NCBI GenBank assembly: GCA_029194535.1
Contig: JARFXR010000001.1
Location: 1,992,721 to 2,056,720 of the forward strand
Direction: 5' to 3'
Length of the DNA: 64,000 nucleotides
Origin: Nitrospira sp.
Lineage (GTDB): Bacteria; Nitrospirota; Nitrospiria; Nitrospirales; Nitrospiraceae
Of the stretch, positions 35,421 through 42,547 are shown piece after piece. Under the pieces are notes generated by a model. The model searched no databases. It worked only from the letters and a program-made list of their open reading frames with translations, and was not told the origin of the DNA. The translations under genes were made by a program, and so were the position numbers. Every line of letters begins with the position of its first letter. Within the stretch, counting starts at the first letter, position 1.

Positions 35421-36127
35421 GGATCTCCGTCAACACCCCGCTGAAGTCCGGGCCGTCGCTCGCGGCAGCGGCCGGCCAGGCTCTGGTTCTCGGCATCGTG
35501 CTGTCGTGGGTGCCGGCGACGGCGGAGCCGCCTCATGGCCGGCAGTCGACCTCGGGCGTGTTGGAGTATCTCGATCGACTCGACCGGCCGGAGCGGGATC
35601 AGGATCAGAAGCCGGCGCAGGTCGTTGAGACGTTGGACCTGAAGCCGGGCATGGCCGTGGCCGATCTGGGGTCCGGGTCCGGCTATTTTACCCGCCGGTT
35701 CGTCGAAGCCGTCACCGAGGCGGGTAAGGTTTATGCGATTGATATCGAGCCGGAGGCCCTCAAGTATGTGGAGGAGAGCCTCGTCCAGATGCGCCGGCCC
35801 TACACAGTGGAATTCCTCCTCGCGCGTCCCGACAACCCGAAGCTCCCCGACGAATCGGTCGATCTGATCTTTGTTTGCAACACCTACCACCATCTGGAAA
35901 ACCGATCCGTCTACTTCCGCAACACCAAATCCGCCCTCAGGCGGGGAGGTCGGATCGCGATCGTCGATTTCTTTCACGACGAGCGATCAGGGGATCTCGG
36001 CTTCAGCAAACGACATCTGGTTCCACGCCATGCAGTCGTGGAGGAGATGGCCGCCGCCGGATACGACCTTGCGGGGGAGCATACCTTCCTCTCGAAACAG
36101 TACTTTCTCATCTTCGCTCCGCGCTGA
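35417..36127 (+). CDS. SAM-dependent methyltransferase with signal-peptide-like N-terminus
   Basis: 236-residue class I methyltransferase. Rossmann motif I is AVADLGSGSGYFTRRF (about 80); the acidic loop YAIDIEPEAL and FVCNTYHHLENRSVYF follow. Before the domain, residues 10-38 form a basic start, hydrophobic core and a small-residue site (LVLGIVLSWVPATAEPP), i.e. a Sec-type signal peptide by appearance. SAM is cytoplasmic, so an exported enzyme would be odd; either this is a membrane anchor, or the N-terminus is not cleaved. The substrate is unknown. The start overlaps the GYD stop. Confidence 0.85.
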   Translation: MRISVNTPLKSGPSLAAAAGQALVLGIVLSWVPATAEPPHGRQSTSGVLEYLDRLDRPERDQDQKPAQVVETLDLKPGMAVADLGSGSGYFTRRFVEAVTEAGKVYAIDIEPEALKYVEESLVQMRRPYTVEFLLARPDNPKLPDESVDLIFVCNTYHHLENRSVYFRNTKSALRRGGRIAIVDFFHDERSGDLGFSKRHLVPRHAVVEEMAAAGYDLAGEHTFLSKQYFLIFAPR

Positions 36128-36228
36128 TCGACGTTTGCGCACATGTGGCGGCTGTGTGCGGCGTCAAGACCTGATACCGGCAGGTCGCCGACCGCGAGCT
36201 GCGGCCAGCGGGACCAGCCGATCGATCG

Positions 36229-37197
36229 TCACCAGGCGTACGCTTCCGGCGCGGGACCGCCGGGGCCGGGGAAGATCTTGTCAAGCCGCTCCAACGTCTC
36301 CCGGCTCAAGGTGAGCGTCAGCGCCCGCATGCTCTCGTTCAACTGATCCATCGTGCGCGGGCCGATGATCGGGGCGGTGACGACCTCTTGATGCAGCAGC
36401 CAGGCCAGCGCCACATCGGCGGGACGTTCGCCGAGTTGTCTGCACAATGAGTCGTAGGCTTCGAGCTTGGGACGATGGGAGTCGATGTCCTTTTGGATCT
36501 CCGGGTCGGCGCGTCGGCCCGTCGTCGCCGGCTCGAGGGCCCCCGCCAACATCCCGCGCGCGAGGGGGCTCCAGGGAAGCAGGCCGATCCCATAGACTTC
36601 GCAAGCCGGGATCACTTCCAGTTCGATCGTCCGCTCGGTCAGGTTGTACAGACTCTGCTCGGAGACGAGACCGAAAAAATGGCGACTACGGGCCAGCTCT
36701 TGTGCCTGGGCGAGATGCCAACCGGCGAAGTTGCTGCTGCCGACATAGAGCACCTTGCCTTCCTTGACGAGCTGTTCCATGGCCTGCCAGATTTCATCCC
36801 ACGGAGTGTCCCGATCGATGTGATGCATCTGATACAGGTCGATGCAGTCCGTCTGGAGCCGGCGCAGGCTGGCCTCGCAGGCTCGCTTGATATGGAGCGC
36901 CGATAGCCTGGATTGGTTCGGTCGGTCGCCCATGCGGCCGTAGACTTTCGTCGCCAAGACGATCTGATCGCGCCGGCCTCCCTGCGCCAGCCAGCGTCCG
37001 ACGATCTGCTCCGTCCAGCCCTCTCCTGTTTTCCATCCGTAGACATTCGCCGTATCGAAAAAATTAATGCCGAGTTCGAGCGCGCGGTCCATCATGGCAA
37101 AACTGTCCGCCTCGCTCGCCTGGGGCCCAAAATTCATCGTGCCGAGGCAGAGACGACTGACCTTGACGCCCGAGCGGCCGAGCTGAACGTACTGCAT
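36229..37197 (-). CDS. Aldo/keto reductase
   Basis: 322-residue NAD(P)H-dependent aldo/keto reductase, YajO/Tas-like. Catalytic tetrad: D and Y in FFDTANVYGWKTGEG, Lys in VLATKVYG, and His in YQMHHIDRDTP. GLLPWSPLARGMLAG is the cofactor loop. Carbonyl substrates cannot be predicted. The start at 37197 is preceded by AGGGAACC; the 13 residues upstream of it in the same frame are not family-like. Confidence 0.9.
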   Translation of the reverse strand: MQYVQLGRSGVKVSRLCLGTMNFGPQASEADSFAMMDRALELGINFFDTANVYGWKTGEGWTEQIVGRWLAQGGRRDQIVLATKVYGRMGDRPNQSRLSALHIKRACEASLRRLQTDCIDLYQMHHIDRDTPWDEIWQAMEQLVKEGKVLYVGSSNFAGWHLAQAQELARSRHFFGLVSEQSLYNLTERTIELEVIPACEVYGIGLLPWSPLARGMLAGALEPATTGRRADPEIQKDIDSHRPKLEAYDSLCRQLGERPADVALAWLLHQEVVTAPIIGPRTMDQLNESMRALTLTLSRETLERLDKIFPGPGGPAPEAYAW

Positions 37198-37339
37198 GGT
37201 TCCCTGCTCCCTCATGACCGGTGCGGAGCCTATCACAAATGGAACGAGCGGAGCACGAGGTGGTTGACCCCAATCACGGACTGTTGGGTATACGAACCAG
37301 ATTCAGCGCGGAGGAGGGAGGCAGGAATTCAGCAGGAGA

Positions 37340-37759
37340 TTAGAAGGGGATGCGGATCCCCATCTGGAATTCGTTGGGCGCCACGCTTTGACCGAAATGA
37401 CCGTGTAATCCCTGATCGGAACCGGCTGCCGGAGACCGCTGTAAAGAACGATCCAGATCGGTGGCGTACCCGCTCCCGAACCCCGCACCGACGTACGGCA
37501 ACAACGTTTGACCGCCGATCGAATAGCGACCGCTGATCGACGGAATGTCTCGAAAGACGGAGGACGACGTCGTCCCCTGGTCAGGCATCGGTCGCCCCGC
37601 ACTGCCGATTACACCGGCACTCGTCCCCAATGCCTCGGGGCCGAGCGGCACGAGCTCTCCGTCGATCGTCATCGTGCGGCTCGAATCGGCGGCGGCAACG
37701 ACCGACCACAGAAGCAAGGCGGAACAGCATGTTGAAGCAAGGATGGATAGGGGTTTCAT
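37340..37759 (-). CDS. Exported protein, outer-membrane-like, unknown function
   Basis: 139-residue exported protein from the ATG at 37759. A signal peptide (MKPLSILASTCCSALLLWSV, then VAAADS) precedes a Gly/Ser-rich mature region. It ends in MGIRIPF: a C-terminal aromatic residue after alternating hydrophobic residues, as in outer-membrane beta-barrel strands. With so few strands it may be part of a multimeric barrel or just a periplasmic protein. No family recognised. It is isolated. Confidence 0.6.
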   Translation of the reverse strand: MKPLSILASTCCSALLLWSVVAAADSSRTMTIDGELVPLGPEALGTSAGVIGSAGRPMPDQGTTSSSVFRDIPSISGRYSIGGQTLLPYVGAGFGSGYATDLDRSLQRSPAAGSDQGLHGHFGQSVAPNEFQMGIRIPF

Positions 37760-37978
37760 CGTGTGGCTACGCAGGGCGGTCCTCAATATGCTCACTCTAA
37801 CAAAATGAGGTTCGCGATAGACAAGATACAAGAAACGCGCCAGGCATTTCTTCCCTCGTCATCATGCTGTTGCACGACGACGCCTGCTCCCCGTCTCATT
37901 TTGTCGCCACTCGATGTGTCATCCGCGCGTCACGACTCCTCCTCTTCGACCTATTCGATGGATTGTCGAGTGCCACGG

Positions 37979-38710
37979 CTAGTCCTTGCTGATTTCGTAG
38001 CTCAGCGTGACCGTCGCTTCGACTTTCATTTCCCCGGACGCAAGGGGGATGTCTCCGCCTCCGCTATCCGCCGCCATCATCGCGCGTCCTGCATAGGGTG
38101 CCGGACGGATGAACTGAATCCCTTCGGTCACGTGCATGAAGCGCACGAGTTTGAGATTTAACGCGTCGCTTAAGGTCGCGGCTTTTTCGCGGGCCTTTCC
38201 TGCCGCGACCTTGAGCGCCTGCAGGCGCGCCGGCTGCTCGTCGCGCAAGCCCCAATGCAATCCTTGAAAGAGGTTGGCGCCTGCGGCCGAGGTTTCTTCT
38301 ATCACCGCCGCGACTTTCTGCAGGTCGCGGATCTCGACCGTGACACGGTTACTCACCGTATAGCCGACGATCTCCGGGGCCGGCGCCGGCGCGTCCACAG
38401 GATGCTTGCTCGGAGGCCGGTACTGTGGCGTGACGTTGAACGACGAGGTTTGAATGCGATCCTTGTCGATCTTCAACTGCTGCAGCCGGTCCATCACCTT
38501 CTGCATCACTGCGCCGTTCAGACGCTGGGCCTCGGACAAGGACTTGGCGGCCGTCTCCATGCCCAATGTGACGAAGGCCGTATCGGGCTGGACGGTCACG
38601 ATGCCGGTACCGTTGACCGTCAGAGTCGGGACGTCCGGTGCAGTTCCACCGCCGGCCTGGGCGGCGACGGGAACGATCATCAACGCGAATAGAAACATAC
38701 GCAGTCGCAT
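37979..38710 (-). CDS. SIMPL-domain (DUF541) exported protein
   Basis: 243-residue SIMPL/DUF541 protein like E. coli YggE. A signal peptide precedes the domain start LTVNGTGIVTVQPDTAFVTLGMET. GYTVSNRVTVEIRDLQKVAAVIEE is the middle, and KAREKAATLSDALNLKLVRF with the C-terminal METVEATVTLSYEI strand closes it. YggE is tied to lowered oxidative stress in E. coli; the biochemical role is unknown. AAGGAGG lies just before the ATG. Confidence 0.9.
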   Translation of the reverse strand: MRLRMFLFALMIVPVAAQAGGGTAPDVPTLTVNGTGIVTVQPDTAFVTLGMETAAKSLSEAQRLNGAVMQKVMDRLQQLKIDKDRIQTSSFNVTPQYRPPSKHPVDAPAPAPEIVGYTVSNRVTVEIRDLQKVAAVIEETSAAGANLFQGLHWGLRDEQPARLQALKVAAGKAREKAATLSDALNLKLVRFMHVTEGIQFIRPAPYAGRAMMAADSGGGDIPLASGEMKVEATVTLSYEISKD

Positions 38711-39212
38711 GGCCCTCCTTTCTTCTGTGGCATCGCCTCGCTCTCGTTGAGGCGATGATTCGGTTGTGGCAGGCTAGGCCCTCTATTCGACCCTGTCAAG
38801 AAGGAGCAGATGAACGGGAAAACGGCAGATTATAATGAGCCCCGCACATCAGAAGATCCGGCATGAAAACGCTCAGTCCCCATCTTCTGTGGATAATTCT
38901 GTGTACAAGTGGCCGCGAGAGGTGAGCGGAGTGTGCGCTGGACGCCTCATCGATCAAATTGCCTATTTTTTGGGCATAGGTGTCATCTGAGACGTGCCAC
39001 TATTTGTAGTGGTCGAATCGAGCGATCCTGTATGTTTTACACATTTCTAGCCACCGTCGTCATACAAGGGACTGCGCGACAGCGGCCGGCGCCGGTGACA
39101 TTCGGCCCTAGACTTCAATATCCACAGCCACAGGGTTTTGCTGGGGATTGCGAGGCAAATCGGCTGAGTTACGCGTGGTTGTCACAGGCGGGATCGAAAC
39201 AGGAAAACGGCT
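38711..39212. other. Gene-free stretch between SIMPL gene and small lipoprotein gene
   Basis: About 500 bp. Frames on both strands up to 138 codons are open, but none has a ribosome-binding site, domain or plausible codon pattern. A palindrome CCGGCGCCGG lies near 39089. I see no promoter or terminator I would defend. Confidence 0.5.
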
Positions 39213-39371
39213 CTATTGTACCGGCCTGCCGGACGAGGCCAGTGAGGCTGGTTCTTCGGGCGAAACGGCGGGAGTCATCACCGGTTGTGGGATCGGGCGA
39301 TCGGGATGGCAGCTGGAGAGCGTAAGAAGAAGAATCAGAAGCAACGCATGAACCTCATATCGCTTGGCCAT
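39213..39371 (-). CDS. Small lipoprotein (52 residues)
   Basis: Short frame on the minus strand: ATG at 39371 and TAG at 39213-39215. The product starts MAKRYEVHALLLILLLTLSSC, a compact signal peptide with the lipobox LSSC. The mature part is about 30 residues and Pro/Ser/Ala-rich with no fold. It looks like an entericidin-like or anchor-type mini-lipoprotein. There is no good ribosome-binding site, which lowers confidence. Confidence 0.5.
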   Translation of the reverse strand: MAKRYEVHALLLILLLTLSSCHPDRPIPQPVMTPAVSPEEPASLASSGRPVQ

Positions 39372-39632
39372 ACTTTGGAATGAGCGGGAATCTAGGAAAT
39401 AGTAGGACGAGCGTACTACTTATTCGGACAGTGACGCAAGCGCCTGGATCATCGCCGCGTGAGTGCCATGTGGGCGACGCCTGTTTTCCAGGCCTGTGGC
39501 ACAACCGTGATTTATCGGGTGACTTAAATAGGGACTGGCCGTTCAAGCATGTGGAATCTCATTGCGATTTAGGCTACCGTGCGGGAAACCGTCGATTGCC
39601 ACAAGTCAGTGTCGCGTGATTCAACGAGCAAA

Positions 39633-40355
39633 ATGAGTTGGGAATCATCTATGGACCGTGAGTTTCCTGGGGCTGTGCCACAGGACCGCTTCGTCGCCCA
39701 CTCGTCTGAGCAACTGAACAGGCACGGATTTCGGGCGGAAAATACGATCGCGTTTGCCAGCGTCTGTCGCGACGAGGTCGCCTTCTCCCTGGCAGAAGAG
39801 GTAGAGAAAACGTGGGGAGAGATATTCATGTTTTCCAGCCTCGGCGGAATGCTGACTCTGGGGAAGACCGGGTTCTTGGCCGCTCAGCAGCATGCTCCGA
39901 TTGAACATGGCCGAGAGCGATATGTCTATTACGCTTTGCCTCACATCGCGATCGATGCTCAGGGAAAGTTCGGGATCTATTTTCGTCCCGGTCGCCAGAA
40001 GCCCTCCCACGCCTGCGGGGCTTTGGTGGCCTTTCAACACGAACTTGAGACAGGGTCTCTCGAATTGGCGCTCGATCCTGATGACCTGGAGCAAAGCGTT
40101 CTCAAACAACATCTGCTGCGCAAGCTCCGGTACGGCGACGTCCCGAATCTACCATCGCTGACCAGAATCGCCCATACGGTCATCCTTGAAGAGCTCGAGC
40201 GGATGATTCGGCTGACTGTCGATCCCGCGCGAAGCGATTATGGCGTGTTCACCGGGATTCAGATCCATGGCCCTGACGGCCGACACTTTGTGTGGCCGTG
40301 GACGGCCTGTGTGGTGGTAAACGGAAAACAGGAAAGCCTACCGGGTGGTACGTGA
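39633..40355 (+). CDS. LCIB-type carbonic anhydrase-like protein
   Basis: 240-residue protein resembling the limiting-CO2-inducible B (LCIB) family, a zinc-dependent carbonic anhydrase-like group first known from algae. Seen: FASVCRDEV (Cys45, Asp47), FSSLGGMLTLGKTGFLAAQQHAP, LPHIAID (His104) and SHACGALVAF (Cys128). The family is reported to bind zinc by two Cys and one His, which these three residues match in order and spacing. There is no signal peptide, so it is cytoplasmic. The role would be CO2/bicarbonate interconversion, useful for an autotroph. The start is uncertain; ATGs at 39633 and 39651 are both possible. Confidence 0.8.
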   Translation: MSWESSMDREFPGAVPQDRFVAHSSEQLNRHGFRAENTIAFASVCRDEVAFSLAEEVEKTWGEIFMFSSLGGMLTLGKTGFLAAQQHAPIEHGRERYVYYALPHIAIDAQGKFGIYFRPGRQKPSHACGALVAFQHELETGSLELALDPDDLEQSVLKQHLLRKLRYGDVPNLPSLTRIAHTVILEELERMIRLTVDPARSDYGVFTGIQIHGPDGRHFVWPWTACVVVNGKQESLPGGT

Positions 40356-40427
40356 TAACGGGGTATAGGACTCTCTCATCACAAGCCAGGATCTCGGCCC
40401 TTGACGGGCCTTGCGGAACCTTGACGA

Positions 40428-40787
40428 TTACTCGGGAAGAGGCTTGTCTAAATCTTCTTTCGTGAGCTTGCCTTCCTCGAGCTTGATGGTGTTCTCAATC
40501 GCCTCGCTCAACGATTCTCCATATCCAAAAACTCGGTAGCTGACATAGGCCGCGAAGCAGGCTGTCGCCAATTCGGCGACGCCGACCAGCATGGCGGCCC
40601 CGAGACCCACGGCGAAACCGGGGATTACTCCTTTGCCCGGAAAAGCGTGAAACAGTTGCCGGGTTCCTTGACCCACCGCTTCCCAGGCTCCTTCCATAGC
40701 CTGAGACGCCCCCTTGCCAATTTCGGCAGCAGAGTCGGTCCATGAAACCGATCTTGTTTCAATCGTGTCAGTTGTGCTCTCTTGCAT
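40428..40787 (-). CDS. Small membrane protein of the metal-compartment locus
   Basis: 119-residue protein with a polar N-terminal half and one long glycine- and alanine-rich hydrophobic stretch (GVIPGFAVGLGAAMLVGVAELATACFAAYVSYRVFGYG; about 55-92), then a charged end. GGAGG five bases before the ATG at 40787 fixes the start. No family is recognised. Glycine-rich membrane helices of this kind can pack against each other in a protein-dense bilayer. Its place next to the HMA-ATPase cluster is the reason for the grouping. Confidence 0.6.
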   Translation of the reverse strand: MQESTTDTIETRSVSWTDSAAEIGKGASQAMEGAWEAVGQGTRQLFHAFPGKGVIPGFAVGLGAAMLVGVAELATACFAAYVSYRVFGYGESLSEAIENTIKLEEGKLTKEDLDKPLPE

Positions 40788-40877
40788 GTCCGCCTCCATA
40801 AGAGAACCATTAAGAGACCGTTTCTGACGGCTACTCTAACTGAAATTCAATGGGCTTGTAAATTGGCCTACGCAATA

Positions 40878-41066
40878 ATGAGGGGAGAGCTTGAGAAAGA
40901 TCGGATTCATTGCGTTCAGGTTCTTGGAGGAGGCCTCTATTTAGTGATTACCGACTAATTGGAGGTCGGTGGGCGGTTCCAGGATTTTGTGGCCGAGGCC
41001 AAAGCTGATCTGGCTCAGAAGAATGGTAAGCCGGGATCCGGATCAACGACGGAGGAGCAAGCCTGA
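40878..41066 (+). pseudogene. Truncated/interrupted paralogue of the small DUF5132-like protein
   Basis: In one reading frame from an ATG at 40878 the sequence runs through a TAA at 40956-40958 to TGA at 41064-41066. The part before the stop contains VLGGGLYL, and after it VGGRFQDFVAEAKADLAQKNG. These match, in order, IKGGMYLF and AGEQFKDLVAEAKADLAKQNG of the intact protein at 45268-45489. So this is a decayed copy, about 4 kb away and on the opposite strand, with a nonsense change and small deletions. Confidence 0.72.
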
Positions 41067-41189
41067 GTAGCATTGCGTTTGTACCGTCCATCCCCCTGCC
41101 TCGTGGGATTTCCCAACGACAATGCGTCAATAATTCAAAATAGTCTTACAGGTGGAGTGAGCGAGAAATGAGCTCAAGAACTCACCCGA

Positions 41190-41843
41190 TTAAATTTCTT
41201 GATGAGTGCGGCGATCTTGGGATCGAGACAGGCGGGTTAATAGGATGAGGTCTCGCAACGGGAGGACGAGCCAGAAAAGGAGCGCGACCTCAATGCTCAG
41301 GAAGGACAGAACAATACTCCCTAGCGCGACTCCAGGACCTGTATAGGCTGTCCACCAAGGGATTTCAGCCCAGGTTCCGTCCGATTCCTTGTTTCGCCAT
41401 TCTTCTCTTGCCAGCACGTAATGTCCGAGCACGGTCAGCGACAATGACGACAATCCAAGATTGGAAGAAAAGATGATCGCGGCGATGCGATCGCCCTCAT
41501 AATGGCCGATCAAGGAAGCCGCGTAGGGCGTCAGCGAAATAAAGAACAGATGGACAAGGTTCAACCCCAGAGCCCATTCGTCACACAGGACCGCCGACTG
41601 GAAGATCCGGTGATGATTGACCCAGAAGCGGGCGATCAGAAGAAATCCGACGGTGTAGGCGACAAAGTTGGGAACTTGCTGGACCAAGTCCTGCGTCAGC
41701 TCGGAATCGGTGATCCCTGGAACTTCCGGAACTTTGAGATCCAACACGAGCAGGGTGAGGGCGATCGCATACACGCCATCCGAAACGGCGCAGAGGCGTT
41801 CATGTGTGTGCGAGCGTTTCAGAAACAGGTGCAGGGTTTTCAC
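41190..41843 (-). CDS. TMEM175-like (DUF1211) potassium channel
   Basis: 217-residue membrane protein of the bacterial TMEM175 family, lysosome-type K+ channels. The hallmark is RLCAVSDGVYAIALTLLVLDLKVPEV in helix 1 (FSDGVFAIAxTLLVLD in the family); ARFWVNHHRIF is the second conserved piece. Bacterial members are leak-like K+ channels. Start is GTG at 41843, 22 bp downstream of the HMA-like gene, so co-transcription with the ATPase locus is probable. Charge balancing for metal import would be a natural but unproven reason for its presence. Confidence 0.87.
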   Translation of the reverse strand: MKTLHLFLKRSHTHERLCAVSDGVYAIALTLLVLDLKVPEVPGITDSELTQDLVQQVPNFVAYTVGFLLIARFWVNHHRIFQSAVLCDEWALGLNLVHLFFISLTPYAASLIGHYEGDRIAAIIFSSNLGLSSLSLTVLGHYVLAREEWRNKESDGTWAEIPWWTAYTGPGVALGSIVLSFLSIEVALLFWLVLPLRDLILLTRLSRSQDRRTHQEI

Positions 41844-41865
41844 AAGCAGTCGTCAGCCTCGACGG

Positions 41866-42534
41866 TCACGGCACCTTGCAAACAGAATTCTCCGCTTTCG
41901 TTTTAGGAACCTGCGCGCTAGCTCCAGACCCGTCTCCTGCTTTCGAGATGCCGGCCTTGGCAAAAAAGTAACTTCCCAAGATCAGGAACGGGATACCTGG
42001 AACCAGGGGCACCGGTACCAGAATGGCTCCCACAATCATGCTCACATATCCCGCCGTCCAATAGCCAGATTTGGCCTGTTCGCCTGTCTGAACCGCGCCA
42101 TTGGAATCAGAACTGTCGTAGGTCTTCAGGAATCGCCACGGTTGCAGCCAGTCCCTTGACGACGAGCCGGCTGCATGCGCGTCGTCAGCCGAGGTAGCCG
42201 AGGCGCTTCGCTCGAGATCTTCGTGAGTACGACTTTCAAGGAACCTGCGCAGCGACTGCGAGTTCCACAACGTCGGTTCGTACACCACCGTCACGCTGTT
42301 GCATCCCGTGTTGACCGCGACCTCAATGACGCCGGTTTGACCTGAGAGCAACGCTTGAAGGCCCTTCCCCAGCTGAGAGTAGGCCTTGAGCGCCGGTACG
42401 CGGAGCCGGATACGACCTGGAAGAGAATGGATGACACGAGTGGCGGCCAAAGGTGTGTCAGACTCAGGCGCGAGGGAGTGATTGCTCTCCCTGTCAGCCG
42501 GCACATCGGATGCGCTCAAATCCTCGATGGCCAT
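41866..42534 (-). CDS. HMA-like R-motif domain with C-terminal membrane hairpin (FezC-like candidate)
   Basis: 222-residue protein. Residues 33-100 form a degenerate heavy-metal-associated-like domain without CxxC that starts VIHSLPGRIRLRVPALKAYS, nearly the same as both N-terminal domains of the ATPase encoded just upstream. After a Ser/Ala linker, a membrane hairpin follows (GYVSMIVGAILVPVPLVPGI, PFLILGSYFF; about 157-193). The shared PGRxRLR motif is the type I associate with Fez ferrosome proteins. It may dock to the ATPase or build the compartment membrane. It is 13 bp from the ATPase stop. Confidence 0.7.
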   Translation of the reverse strand: MAIEDLSASDVPADRESNHSLAPESDTPLAATRVIHSLPGRIRLRVPALKAYSQLGKGLQALLSGQTGVIEVAVNTGCNSVTVVYEPTLWNSQSLRRFLESRTHEDLERSASATSADDAHAAGSSSRDWLQPWRFLKTYDSSDSNGAVQTGEQAKSGYWTAGYVSMIVGAILVPVPLVPGIPFLILGSYFFAKAGISKAGDGSGASAQVPKTKAENSVCKVP

Positions 42535-42547
42535 TTGTATGACCTGA

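Noticed and set aside
38811-38867. 18-codon peptide after AAGGAG
   Set aside because: Too short and its spacing to the start is poor; no conservation can be tested here.
38909-39325. 138-codon frame in the gene-free stretch
   Set aside because: No ribosome-binding site or domain; it overlaps the opposite-strand small lipoprotein frame that has a real signal peptide.
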